From contig JABAKD010000028.1 in NCBI GenBank assembly GCA_012845835.1, forward strand, positions 13,454,717 to 13,518,716: a stretch of DNA of 64,000 bases. The letters run 5' to 3'. The notes beneath the pieces were generated by a model that saw only the letters and a list, made by a program, of their open reading frames with translations, had not been told where the DNA came from and ran no database searches. Position numbers and translations under genes: made by a program. The stretch comes from Undaria pinnatifida (taxonomy: Eukaryota; Sar; Phaeophyceae; Laminariales; Alariaceae). Of this stretch, positions 1 to 10,548 are shown in pieces (the first letter of the stretch is position 1; each line of letters opens with the position of its first letter).

Positions 1-341
1 AATTTTCAATATTTCCTTATGTTTATGGGATATCTGTCCAACGACGGTCACCCCCCCCTCTTCTCCCCCCCAAGTACTTACAAAGAAACATCAAAGATAA
101 TCCAAATTCCTCAAAAAGGACCACTATATTTACGTTTGGTAAACTACGTTTCCTCACCGGCCGGAGAACTAAGGAAAAAGCTCCCCATCCGATTATTCAT
201 GAGACTAAGATTGCTGTCAGCGTATCGGAAAAAAAAAATGCGAACAATGTCGGATGATTGGATGAACCATTTATATTTTGTTAACACTGATACGCAATAC
301 TCCTAAATGAACTGAATTCAAGCGTGAAATCGGCGTATCAT

Positions 342-818
342 CGAGGGCGCACTAGGAAAGTTATCCCGCACAATCCCCCCCCCCCCCCCCTTCCCCCCCC
401 GAGGCCCAATTTTGTTTTTTTAAATCTGTTTCCTTGCTTGGTGTCTTTTTCTTGGCTGTGACCCTGTGGATGGTTTACTGCACACTCTTGCGTTAACAGA
501 GAGGCGTGGCAAGCAAGCCAACATTGCAAGAGCAAGGGATGTCAAACTGTACTTTAGGTTGTTTTGGTATGTAAATCCTTGCGTCAATGCAAGGTGGTCA
601 ATGTAGTCAGAAATAATCAATCGTGGGCAAGCGCCGCTCTTGGGCACGAAACCCTGTACGCTCTCGTGCCCTTGATGTCCAAACACGGCGCGCACGTGGC
701 TCATGGTTGTTCCACCGTTCCCGCACAGCCTGGGCTCACGATACCGCGGGAGACAGTTGGCACCGCGTGGAGAGACACGCGATTCAGGTTTGGCAGAGCC
801 TCCCATGACACCCCCTGT
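342..818 (+). mobile_element. Terminal fragment of a DNA transposon (copy 1)
   Basis: This block begins with the inverted-end motif CGAGGGCGCAC at 342, has a C-rich subterminal tract at 377-403, and aligns base by base with 30735-31222, including the stretch from TTATCCCGCACA to the conserved GACACCCCCTG. The copy at 30.7 kb has matching inverted ends and a target duplication; this one has only the left end, and unrelated sequence starts after about 818. The minus strand carries an open frame of about 130 codons that stays open in both copies, but I recognise no domain in it. Confidence 0.6.
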
Positions 819-1369
819 GTTGGACGTACTCACTCCATTGTCAGATTGCTAACAAGAATCCGTCGAAAAGATAGATCGAAGAATTTTGGGGGTTTCGTAT
901 ATGTGTGGGATGGATCTCTACAACGGGATTTTGTGTTGTGGGTTTTTATGTGCCCGAATATTATCACTCTACTTTTCGACTCTATTTTTGCCTCTACCTT
1001 GTGTCTTCTCTGTGTCTCTTCTACGGCTACCACGCCAAGGGCTACCACGACCAATCTATATTGCAACGGCTATCACGCCTTCACCACTGCACGGCTACCA
1101 CGCCTGTGTATTTACATCCCGGCTACCACGCCACAGCTCCGAGTTCCATTTCCGGGTTATCACACCTGAGCTATCACGCTTCACCACACACGTAAATCGG
1201 GTTAACACACCCGCCTTAGTTAGTAGTCGTGGTTTACCGATCACCGGCTATTACGCCACCTTTCTCCTCCACCTACACCTCCACCGGGTCGCCACACGTA
1301 CCAACCTACTCCACACGCTAGCGTCAACGATCTTCAACGAACGAGTGGGTTGTGCGTTGCTAAGCGCCA
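819..1369 (+). other. Leader upstream of Copia gag
   Basis: This segment lies between the truncated DNA transposon and the Copia gag frame. It starts with TGTTGGA, a plausible LTR start, at the exact point where homology to the other transposon copy stops, so it may be what remains of the Copia 5' LTR and leader. I found no partner LTR, so the ends are not proven. It contains the short repeats described separately. Confidence 0.35.
1021..1250 (+). repeat. Dispersed GGCTACCACGCC motif cluster
   Basis: The 12-mer GGCTACCACGCC and one- or two-base variants (for example GGCTATCACGCC, GGTTATCACACC, AGCTATCACGCT, GGCTATTACGCC) occur about nine times in 230 bases at irregular spacing, all in the same direction and all just upstream of gag. 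Repeated short boxes in this position are known as transcription-factor sites in some Copia LTRs, but that role is inference here. Confidence 0.6.
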
Positions 1370-2912
1370 ATGAGGAGAACCGACACAAGACTTTCGTCGG
1401 GGGAAAGATTGAGCACCCCTCCCGGCGGAGTAGGCAACGGGGGAGAGGGACGTGAGTCCTCCTCCGTCAATGCACAACACCATGGAGGAGACGGACGCGA
1501 GTATTTCCCCGCCAATGAACAACACCATAAAACAACAGCAGCGGCAGCTCCATCAGCAACTTCATCGAACTTGATCGCGGACCTAGCCAACGCCCTTCGC
1601 CAAGTACTGCAGATGACCAACGAGGGGGGGCCAACCGCCCCAACAGCAGGCACGTACGAGTCCAGACCCATAGAAATTCGTCAGAAAAATGAAATGCTTG
1701 CTTGGTCTGGAAAGTTTGAGAGCGGGCAAAGTGTTGGGTCAGCTTTCCGTGTTTTCCGAGGTTCTGTTCTTTCCTGGGTCTCGGCTGAAGGGTTGATGGA
1801 CGTATTGAGAGGAGAATCAATATCAGTGGGGGTTCCGGATGTAGACCTGTCACGACTCAGGGGTTACTTTGGGGAGGAGAGAGTAGATAAGTCGCTCAAG
1901 CTATGGTCACAACTTATCGCAACAATCACAGCCCAACCAGTCCAAGAAACGATTTTTGCTGCGGGGTCACCCCAAGAAGCGTGGAGGGTATTTGAGTCTC
2001 ACTACGATGTCAAAAGTGAACATGAGGGGGAGATAGTAGAGGACGAGTGGAACGAACTGGGGCAGAAGGAGGGAGAGAACAGCATGTTATTTTACGGTAG
2101 GGCAAAGGCCATAAGAATGAAGCTAGAATCATACGGAGATACGTGGATAGATGCATCTATGTGCAAACATATTGCCCATAGAATGCTACCATCTTTCAAG
2201 CTCTGTAGTGACCACGTGCTTCTCCTTCCCGATCTTTCGAGTCGTACCATGGAAGATTTGCTCAGGAGAGCTGCTCACGAGCTGGAGCGCAATGGGAGAT
2301 CAGGAGAAGAGAGAGAGGAGACAAGGCATGCCCTGACCGCAGCCGGCGTAGGTCGGGGCGACCGGGGTGGGAGGAATGCTGGTGATCGGAGGTATGGGGA
2401 GCGCGACCGAACGTACACCTACTGCGCGCATCACGGCGAGGAGCAAGGCCACAACACCCCCGAATGCATCGTCATGCGTCGAGAATTCGACAGACACTAC
2501 GGTGATTTCCACGAATACCTGCAGTCGCGGGGACTCGGGCCGTACGCCGGACGCGGAGGAGGGCGCGGGGTGGAAGGTAAATATCGGCAGCAACCGTACC
2601 CAAACGACTCGGGTGCGCGTTGGAGTCAGGGCCACCCGCCGGAGCAGCAGAGAACGCCGCCGCCAGGACGCGGATCCGGGCCTGGGGGGTATGCGAACAC
2701 CTACCATCAACCGTACCTCAACGACTCGGGTGCGCGTTGGAGTCGGGGCCACCCGCCGGAGCAGCAGAGAACGCCGCCGCCAGGACACGGACCCGGGCCT
2801 GGCGGATATGTGAACACCTTCCCCGGAGGACGTGGCCACGACCGCCATCATCATTCGGGCGGGCGCGGCCGAGGCAGGGGCGAGGGCTTCGGGCAGGTGC
2901 CACCGCCTAATG
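1370..2912 (+). pseudogene. Copia-type Gag (frameshifted from protease)
   Basis: This is a retrotransposon capsid/nucleocapsid protein. After a low-complexity N-terminus, residues about 95-310 form an alpha-helical gag region of the UBN2/Copia type, with segments such as LKLWSQLIATI and RVFESHYDV followed by an acidic helix. A zinc-binding-like stretch reads CAHHGEEQGHNTPEC. The C-terminus is rich in Gly, Arg and Pro and contains a duplicated 39-residue block. The frame stays open to 3247, but after about 2912 it reads nonsense while the +1-shifted frame carries the protein that leads into the protease, so one indel near 2905-2915 separates gag from pol. The element could also have used programmed frameshifting, but I saw no clear slippery site. 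Start codon 1370 is the first ATG of this frame and is not otherwise supported. Confidence 0.7.
2591..2824 (+). repeat. 117 bp tandem duplication in Copia gag
   Basis: Two copies of a 117 bp unit (2591-2707 and 2708-2824) encode a 39-residue Pro/Gly/Arg-rich block with the shared core NDSGARWS and GHPPEQQRTPPPG. The length is a multiple of three, so the frame is kept. Confidence 0.85.
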
Positions 2913-3840
2913 TCCGTCTAATTCGCCGCCGAATTTTTCGTTTAATTTACCGCCTGGAAAATTCCCCAACGCACCGCGGCACGCATATGCGGCCGATTAT
3001 CCCTACGAGAACGAATACATGGGATACTCGGGGTGGGGGGAGCCATCGGGGCACTGGTCATCACCACCACCGACAGCGGAGTTGGGGACTCCCGAGCAGC
3101 AGCAACAGCACCAACAACACCAAGAACAGCAAGAGGGCACGCCTCCTGCCACGTCTACCTCTGCTACTGCAACTCTCTCTTCTCCGGCTCCCGGCGCAGC
3201 TCAAGCCAGCGGAGCTCCTCTGCAGCTTTTCATCGCACGTAGTGTGAAAATAGGCAAGTCTGAGTCTGGTGATTATGTTGCTGTAGATCGTGATGGTGTG
3301 GTGCGTGGTAGCGTTGTAGGACGTGTTGACCCAGCGTTGATTACACGTGTTGCTAGCGCCCTTCGGTGTACCCCGAGGCAACCTAGGCCGTATGGTAGCG
3401 AGGAATGGGATGTGGACTCGGGAGCTAGTGCGATGATGTCCAACAACAAAGAGGGCATGTACAACATTCGCTACCCTACATACCAATACATAAAGATTGG
3501 CGATTCAGGGTTGATTAGAGTCGAGGCAATCGGGGACGTCAATTTAGTGTTTCACCAGCTAGATGAACACGGAAACCCGGAGGACGTTGTGGCGTGTGTG
3601 CAAGATGTGATATATACTCCGTGGCTTGGCTTCAACCTTTTCTATATTTGGAAGGTGGCTCACAAAAACTCCTTTTCTGTAAACCCCACTGGTACACAAG
3701 CGGGAAGGCTCCGCTTCATTCGGGGATCGGCGAACGACTCCCTCTACGCCACCCGACTCCCCCCTCCTCCGTCGCCAGTGGATGTAGCGAATAAGGGTGC
3801 CCCCGAGTCTTCTGCTTTCAACCCACCGATGCAGTGTTGG
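2911..3840 (+). pseudogene. Copia-type aspartic protease region
   Basis: This frame continues the Copia polyprotein after the gag frameshift. A Pro/Gln-rich linker is followed by a retropepsin whose active-site motif reads WDVDSGASAMMSN; the DSGA form is typical of Ty1/Copia proteases. Downstream strand-like segments include DVVACVQDVIYTPWLGFNLFY, which matches the second half of the Copia protease fold. The expected pre-integrase zinc domain and integrase do not follow. The frame ends at about 3852 and the sequence passes into the NADAR/gypsy segment, so this Copia element is truncated on its 3' side, probably by recombination or nested insertion. Confidence 0.7.
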
Positions 3841-4046
3841 TGCAGTTGGTGAAGTTTGTGCTTCGCGTGAGAGTGCCTTCGTGTCTGCTGCCTGCATATC
3901 CCCCCCGGTTCCTCTTAGTGAAAACAACCTCGTACAACCTTCGAGCGTTGTGATGGCTTCTCCCATGGAGTTGGAGCTGAGCTTGAGACTGCTTTATCCC
4001 ACCCCACTCCGTGTGATTCAAGTACACGGGGACAGTACAGGCTCAT

Positions 4047-4610
4047 ATGCCTAACACGGCCTCCGACGGGTTGGCGCCGTCTACTCTTGATTTTATCTTC
4101 GAATACTCCACAGACAAAGTAGTGTTGTTCTGGCAACCGCCGTCCTTTTTCTCGCAATGGTCTCCTTTGTTGTTTCTCGTCGATAACGTCTCATATTCTT
4201 GCGCGGAGCAGTTTTATGATGGCCGAAAAATCTCGGCGTTTTAAAGACCATCGCGCAGTGGAGCTCATCACGTTATCGTCTGACCCCAGCACACACAAAC
4301 GCATCGGTCGAGGCGTGCGCAACCTTGACACCGTTGCTTGGAACAGGGAGAAGCAACATGCCGCGTTCTCTGGCAATTATGATAAATGTACGCAGAACCC
4401 AGCCATGAAAGTCCACTTTATGAGCACTGGCCACAAACGTTTGGCAGAGGCCAGTCCTCTAGACCTATAGGTATCCGGGCGGACAACCTCCGCGCCAAGG
4501 ATCCACAGAAGTGGAGAGGAAAAAACTTGCTCGGTGAGGCACTCTCTGCCATTCGCGAAGCAATTCGCGACATCGAGGCCAGCTCGCCACATCTGGCTTC
4601 CCCTTGTTGA
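4047..4610 (+). pseudogene. NADAR domain fused to gypsy pol, two frameshifts
   Basis: The translation matches the NADAR (YbiA-like, formerly DUF1768) family. Members act on ADP-ribose-linked or riboflavin-pathway N-glycosidic bonds. Seen in order: VVLFWQPPSFFSQWSP, YSCAEQF, MMAEKSRRF, DPSTHKRIGRGVRNLD, the segment NPAMKVHFMSTGHKRLAEASP, and IGIRADNLRAKDPQKWRGK followed by NLLGEALSAIRE. These are the family's hallmark blocks, including the Glu of the AEQ motif and the final G-x-NLLG-x-AL block. The domain is spread over two frames with one extra T in the TTTT run near 4208 and a second break near 4470 where the WG of the WGIG motif is lost, so it is a pseudogene. It lies in the same direction as, and about 500 bases before, the gypsy protease. 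Confidence 0.8.
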
Positions 4611-5103
4611 TTCCGTAGCCCCACCGGAAAAGATAGAATCCACGAAATCTCGTCTGCTCAGCAGTCGCGCTTGAGGACCGCGGTCGGCGCTGACCAAGGC
4701 CCTCCTTCGGCCTATGTTTCAGGTGCACCCGAGTCGTTCTACGGTAGCCCCCCCAACTTTTGTTTAACGAAATCGCTGGTTTCAAAACCAGCTCCCGGTC
4801 GTATCTCCTGAAATACGGTGCCCCTCGACACCCCGACGTCATCGATCGATAGGTCTTTGCACACAAGAAAATATATGGACACCCTATTTTCAGTTGTATC
4901 CGTCCTTGTGTCGAGCAGCCATGAAACGTTCGTTCAAGAAAATCGCTGGTTTGAGGGGGGGGCTATCGTAGAAACAGTCACCCGCCGATCAAAGCCTGGA
5001 AGTTTTGGTGATAGCTTCTCGGCGGCGCCTCAGACCTTGCACTGCCAGAACATAGCCCCTGCATCGTCGGGGATACGGTGACGCTGGACGACGTTTCTTT
5101 CAC

Positions 5104-5459
5104 TACCGATATTGCAATACATAGATGAGGAGACGCCATTGCGCCCTACAGATGTACTGCCCTCCTCGACACTGGCTTCCCCCAAACCTTCATCCGACGT
5201 GACGTGATGGATCGTCTGGCATCGGTAGGCGCCGCCTCATCGGCGTGCCAGCGGGCCATCAGCCCTCTCTCCTGGGGTGGGTATGGTGAATCCGCCCCTT
5301 TCCCTCACCGCGACCCACATCCGTCTGAGCGTTCACTTCTTAATCGAAACAGAACCGATGGGCTCTCTCGCGGTGTGGGCATGCGTGGTCCCTCCATCGG
5401 TCATGCAGCACGCTGTCTTGCTGGGCCACAACAGCTGGATGCGCTTCAACACCCGTTAG
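5104..5459 (+). pseudogene. Gypsy aspartic protease remnant
   Basis: A retropepsin active site reads CTALLDTGFPQTFIRRDV at about 5150-5205, with the DTG triad. About 230 bases downstream, in another frame, VLLGHNSWMRF corresponds to the conserved ILG-x-D/N-W-L segment that closes the retropepsin fold. A stop codon lies just before the active site and a frameshift separates the two halves. A variable linker follows up to 6115, with segments such as LPQPDNCSGPKHFVASGRKVLPLTD, which resembles spacer regions between gypsy protease and RT. Confidence 0.65.
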
Positions 5460-6115
5460 TACCACGCCCTGCCCCCTCGTCCCCTTGATAATCGGGGTTT
5501 GGGCCAGCTGACGTTGTACCACCACGCCACAACAGGCGTAGCGGCCTTTGCCGTCGATCCCGCAGCTTTGAACAGTGCTTTCTAACTTCGCTATGATGGC
5601 ACTACAGGTGTCACTTTGTCGGACGAGCCCCAACTGCTCGCAGTCATCTTGGTGCGCAGGAACGGCTCTCCTGCGCTCACAGGACACTATTTTGTCGACA
5701 TACTGCCGCAGCCGGACAATTGTTCGGGGCCGAAACACTTTGTTGCTTCAGGACGAAAGGTGCTTCCCTTAACAGATGTCGCGCACCTCGACCCAGGCGA
5801 CCTTGTCGGGGTCGCCGACGCCTCACTTTTGCGCATCCCGCTGGATGCCTTGCAACACCCCTCCCAGGCTGCGGGGCCCCATCTTGGTCAGACTTCGGAC
5901 AGCCAGGTCTCTACGGTCGCGAAGTCGACTGACGCGGAGGGGGTAGCTCCCGCCGTGCCGCCGCCCTCGCCGACGCTAATGAAACGTTTTGAACGCAGCC
6001 CAGCGTTTTGCTTTTCTACGCGCCTGGGCCCGACTCCCGCCGCACTTTCGGGAGATCGCGTTCGACTTACATGACCCTGGCTGGGACCCCCCGGGTATTG
6101 AGCAACTAGGGGGGT

Positions 6116-6976
6116 GTGATCTGCAACGTTCCTGGCGTTGTTTCCACCTTCAAGACGGAATTTGGGTCCTGCTCTCTGTTCCCTTTCGAAATCTCGATTC
6201 CGGAGGGCAGCGCTCCGGTCACTTCACGGCCCTATCGCATAAATCCTATACTGGCCAAAGAAGTAGACGCGACCCTTAACCAGTATCTCGCGCCCGGGTT
6301 GATTCAGCACCCGTCCTCACCGTACTCGAGCCCGCTGGTGGTCATCTCGATGAAATCTGGCGGTGTGAGGATCACGATGAACGACAAGAAGCTCAACGAA
6401 ATTAGCAAGCTCAGCCAACTACCGATTTCCCGTGTGAACCAGGTCCCGGACTCCTTAGACTCAGGTTGGGTGTTTTCCCTGTTCGACTTGGTTTTCTCGC
6501 TCTACCAGATGACGACACACAAGGACACAGTTCCCCTTACAGCGTTCTGCACACCCAACAGCCTCTATGAGTGGCTCGTTATGCCTCAGGGCAACAGCGC
6601 CTCGCCTGGGTGATTATTCAAGGTCATCACCGAGATGACCAAGGGCTTGAAACAGGTGGCAGCTTACCTCGACGATATCATCGTGTTCGGTTCCGACCCG
6701 GTAGCGCAAGTTCGGACTATTCGCTCCCTCTTCGAACGCCTTCGGAAGCACAATTTCAAGCTTTCCCTTTCGAAGGCGCAATTGGGCGCAACCGATGCGA
6801 GCTTTCTAGGCCACTGCATTTCTCCAGCAGGCCTGCGCCCAGGAGCGGAAAAAGTGTCGGCACTGACCAACATGCCGATGCCCACAGACATTAAGCAGGT
6901 GCGCGCACTCATGGGTGGTATTTCAACTATTACCGCAACCTTTTGCCCGACTTATCGAAGAGGCTTCATCCGATGA
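6116..6976 (+). pseudogene. Gypsy reverse transcriptase (one nonsense codon)
   Basis: RT motifs are in order: RPYRINPILAKEVDATLN, the SPYSSPLVVISMKSGG block, RITMNDKKLNEISK, the motif A region SLFDLVFSLYQM with its Asp, PLTAFCTPNSLYEWLVMPQG, and the catalytic YLDDIIVF box. Then come the thumb-like FKLSLSKAQLGATDASFLGH and ISPAGLRPGAEKV. All are in one frame from 6116 to 6976 apart from one TGA at about 6611, where the family has Trp after the SASPG motif. A second change follows near 6930, where the frame is lost. Catalytic Asp residues are present, so the copy decayed recently relative to its integrase. Confidence 0.8.
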
Positions 6977-7029
6977 ACGCGCTCCTTCGGAAGGGGTTAA
7001 GTTCGCCTTCACGCTCGCTTTGGACAAGT

Positions 7030-7480
7030 TGGTGCGATAAATCTTGGCTGAGCTCACGACCCCGCCGGTCCTCGTTTTCCCTGATTGGGACGCCGTCGCC
7101 GACGGCACACGCCCGTTTCACGAGTGCTGCGACGCCTTCATCGACGGGTTCGGAGCCGCTCTCGAACAGGAGCAGACAGTCTGCTCCATAGAAAACATCG
7201 GGTACATCAGCTGAGCTACGCTCGACTCGGAAAGGCGTTGGACTCCCCTCGATTTGGAGGCTGGCAGCATCGTCTGGGCTCTCAAGCGCCTCCGCGGCTA
7301 CCTTTGGGGCACCAAGTTCCAAATATTCTCAGACCACAAGGCTCTGGAAAGCATAGGCAAAGTGGGGAACCACAACGCCCGAGTCCAGAGATGGCTCGAG
7401 TTCCTCACCGCAATCGATAACACCCTCTAATACCGAAAAGAAAGCGCGAATTGCAACGCTGACTTCCTGTCTCGCTTGCC
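7030..7480 (+). pseudogene. Gypsy RNase H domain
   Basis: The plus strand reads LTTPPVLVFPDWDAV, then FHECCDAFIDGFGAAL, then TPLDLEAGSIVWALKRLRGYL, and FQIFSDHKALESI with a following QRWLEFLTAID. These are the beta-strand/helix core and the catalytic D-E-D positions of the Ty3/gypsy RNase H (RT_RNaseH_2 type). At least two stop codons interrupt the reading (one after DKLVR near 7040, one in the NTL-YRKES stretch near 7430). The closing motif ADFLSRLPE, typical of the connection to integrase, is present at about 7460. Confidence 0.7.
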
Positions 7481-8388
7481 GGAGCTTGCCACGGAACACG
7501 ACCGCAATGTTTGGACGAGTCTCACCCCTGTTGAGCATGGTGGCATATACCTCATAAGGGCTTGCGGGCTGTACACTCTTTCCTCTCTGATTCCAGGTGT
7601 CGGCTTGGGTACGCTAATGTCCCGCGCCGAAAATAATGCCCTGGGTGGGCTTCCATTCACCCTTGCCGACTTTTGCATTTTTCGCACACACGGGCCACGT
7701 ATGAGCCTTGAAGACCATCCCACTCCTTCTAGGAGATTCGTCGATCGTGTTTCTGCATCCACCACCACCATCGATAGCTCTCCCGGCCGGGGGGGGGGGC
7801 TCGCGTGCTGACGACTGCGATTTCGGTTCGGTTTTCGCTGTACCCACCGTGGCCAACGAGGGCTCCACAGAAGCCCCGGTTGCCACGACATCAGTGGCCC
7901 AACCGACTCCTCCCCGGAGCTCGGTACAAGGGAGTGACCCACCTCGAGCCCACGGGCCCGACCGCGTCCGTCTCTACCTCGCCTGGCTCTCCGGCGCCCC
8001 AGACGATGACGCCCTTTTCAGACCGCATCTCCACTCGGACGCGCCGGCGTTTAGAATCAGCAGCTGGTAAGGCACCCCCTGCTGTTGACTATGGTGTCAG
8101 GCCCGGCGCCCCCCCGTGGCCATCTTCCAGACGATTTACAACTCCGCCGCGGGCTTGACGGCCGCGGCCGGCTCCTTCCACCGCCTCAACCTCTACTCTT
8201 GCAGTCCCGCCGGCCCGCACGGTACAACCTCCCTCCGACCACGACCACGCAGAGCCTATGGGAACTCCTCTTTTACAGCTTACGCCTTCTCCTGGTAACA
8301 CGCTGACTACACCTACAATGTCGGATGCCCCCGACGACGCTGCTGAATTGCGGTTCGCGGATTCCGTCGCGCGTTATTCGCATTCCGA

Positions 8389-9755
8389 TTGGAAGCGCGA
8401 ACACCACGCAGAGCCGACAAGTGCCATGCCACGATACATTACATCTCTATCGGCCGGCCATCGGCCCTGCCACCCGACGTCTTGGCATGCTACCCATTGC
8501 ACAAGCGTCCCTCCCTCTCAGACATCCTGGATCTGGCGGGTAAGGGTCGACTACATCCAACCGACGACAACGTCGTCCTCCTCGTCCGTAATCCGGCACT
8601 GCCGCCAACAAGGTCTGACAAACCTAGCTCTGTGGGGCGAGTTTCTTGCGTGCTAAACGACGAGCCAGTTCGCATCTACGTTCCCCTGCTCATGCGCCCT
8701 TGGATCATGCAAGCTTGTCACTCGACGGCCTCTTGTCACCTTGGCACCACGCGCACGTTGCGCATGCTAGAGCGTCTTTATTGGTGGATTGGCATGAATG
8801 TGTGCACCCGGTGGTGGCTTCGCCACTGCTTAAAGTGTCAGGCGCGGAAAATCCAACCGCTGACTATCCGCTGGCCCATCATCACAATGCCCTTGCCGGA
8901 AGGTCCAGGTGTCGCTGTCAGTGTTGACCATTCGGCCCCCTTCCGGTCACACCACGAGGCAACACCTACATCCTGCTGTTCACCGATCGCTTCAGTCGTT
9001 GGGCCGACATGTTCCCCGCCACTGCCGCTGAGTTCACCGCGGAGGGTACAGCCAATATTCTGGTGAACCAATACATCCGCTTGTGGGGGTGCTCGCGCAC
9101 CATACTGTCGGACAACGGGCTGCAGTTCTGATCCAACCTTATTCAAGCTGTATATCAGCTGTTGAGTGTGCACAAGCTTGCTACAAGCTCCTATCATCCC
9201 AACCGTAACGGGGGCGTTGAGCGGGTAAACCGCACTATGGCCCAAATGCTGGCTATGGTCGTCAACGAGCGACAAGATGATTGAGACTTGCATCTACCCC
9301 ACGTCAAATTTGCTTCCAACAATTCGGTCAGCGCAGCGACGAGTCTGGCGCCCAACAAGGTCTACATGGGCAGACTCCCACGGCTCCCCCTGACGGTTTT
9401 CGACCGCACTGGTGTCGTGGGACACTAGAGTCTGGCCCGTGACCACTTGACCTACTAAGACTTGGCCACCGACCGGCAAAAGCGCGCGAACGACATTGTC
9501 CGCGCACACCACGCCCTCACCTTATCCCGTGTTAACCGCAGAAACTTCGCCCTTGCCGACGCGCTGCGTCCAGCACCTAACCTCGCTGTGGGTGGTTGGG
9601 TATGGGTGTACAATTCTGCCTTTACCATCCGCCAGGGTGTGGAGGCGAACACCGACGCTAAGGTACTCAATGCCAAATTCGCGCATAACTGGACGGGCCC
9701 GTACAAGGTCCTGGCCGTCGGTCCCTGCTCCGCCGCCGAGACCACGGATTGTTAG
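8389..9755 (+). pseudogene. Gypsy integrase remnant
   Basis: An H2C2 zinc-binding module is visible at about 8715-8850: ACHSTASCHLGTTRTLRML, the YWWIGM strand, and HCLKCQARK. The catalytic core that follows is broken. VSVDHSAPF near 8920 covers the first Asp, LWGCSRTILSDNGLQF near 9085 carries the second Asp, and SSYHPNRNGGVERVNRTMA near 9190-9245 carries the Glu. Several stops and shifts separate these pieces. A C-terminal SH3-like domain is recognisable in the 9462-9755 frame (NLAVGGWVWVYNSAFTIRQ ... NWTGPYKVLAVGP). Confidence 0.75.
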
Positions 9756-10159
9756 CCGCTCCGGAGCAACCTCCTCTATTTGGATCTCCCGTCGACCTGC
9801 CCGGTTCGGACGCTCGTCAAGGTGTGGCCATCGAGCGCGCCAAACCCTGTGCCAACTCTTACGACATCGGTAACATGTCCAAATACCTACCGGCGGGGCT
9901 GACGCAGTACGTGCCCAACAAATTTTCCAAGAAGTCCCCGCCGTACCACGTCAATCAAGACGACGTTTCGAATTTCCTCCAATGGCTGGAGGTGGAGCAT
10001 ATCACTGGTCATCAGTCGGTACGGGGGCGAGGTGGCGTCATCGCGGTGCCGTACAAGACGCATTGGGCGGGACTCTCCGAACCTTCCTGGGAGCCAGAAA
10101 TGGACCTCCACCTCTCGCGCTCCCACACCTTGCGTTATTGGGCCGGAAACCAGGACTAG
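9749..10159 (+). pseudogene. Chromodomain at gypsy integrase C-terminus
   Basis: The frame reads WLEVEHITGHQSVRGRGG then VIAVPYKTHWAGLSEPSWEPEMDL and a terminal helix SRSHTLRYWAG. The beta-strand pattern with the aromatic residues in V-E-x-I, Y-K-x-H-W and S-W-E-P-E is that of a chromodomain. In chromovirus-type gypsy elements this domain directs integration to marked chromatin. The reading ends with a stop after NQD. The preceding VPNKFSKKSPPYHVNQDDVS segment is a linker with a Lys/Pro-rich stretch. Confidence 0.75.
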
Positions 10160-10189
10160 CACCGCCAAACCAACCACCTGTACTGCCGA

Positions 10190-10548
10190 ATGCGGATCGA
10201 GGCAGCACAGCGTAAGCTGTCCCGCAACAACGGGGAACGTTTTCTAGCGCCGGACTACGCCTGTGTTCCCCGCGCCCATTGGCTCCGTCGCCACCACGCA
10301 CAGTACTTCCTAAGGGAGCCTATTTTTGGTACAAGGGAGACGATGGGCTATGGTGGTTTGGAAAAGTCAGCGCGAGCACTACCGAGGACAAGGTATACCT
10401 GGTCTGCTTTCTCGGCGACCCGGGACCAATTAAACTTCCTCTCCCCCCGGCGTGCTACACGACTTCGACGGGAGCCGTACGCGTAGCATGTCCTACCGAG
10501 GCGGCAAAGGGAACGGAGGCAGATATAGGTCGTCGACTCCCTTTGTAA
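10190..10548 (+). pseudogene. Tudor-like (SH3-fold) domain after the chromodomain
   Basis: The first part (10190-10300) reads MRIEAAQRKLSRNNGERFL. After a frameshift near 10290 the reading continues as KGAYFWYKGDDGLWWFGKVS, the strand VYLVCFLGDPGPIKLPLPP and YTTSTGAVRVACP. The pattern of G-x-x-W-W-x-G-K-V and Y-x-V-x-F-L-x-D-P-G-P-I-K-L-P-L is like the Tudor/agenet fold used in reading methylated histone tails. The domain family call is by pattern only. It ends within the repeat family that begins at 10521. Confidence 0.55.

Larger units (their letters stand above)
4047..10548 (+). mobile_element. Decayed Ty3/gypsy retrotransposon, pol region
   Basis: Reading along the plus strand, recognisable domains occur in the usual Ty3/gypsy order: retropepsin, reverse transcriptase, RNase H, H2C2 zinc domain, integrase core, integrase C-terminal domain, chromodomain. 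Two extra modules flank them: a NADAR domain in front of the protease and a Tudor-like domain at the very end. The frame is broken by several shifts and stop codons, so no functional product is expected. I saw no separate gag. The 5' limit is uncertain because Copia sequence is fused directly upstream; the 3' limit runs into the repeat family at 10521. At 4611-5100 I recognise nothing apart from two short direct repeats of AAATCGCTGGTTT. Confidence 0.75.

Noticed and set aside
64..420. Poly-C tracts as CRISPR or other structured features
   Set aside because: They are simple homopolymer runs near transposon ends, with no repeat-spacer structure.
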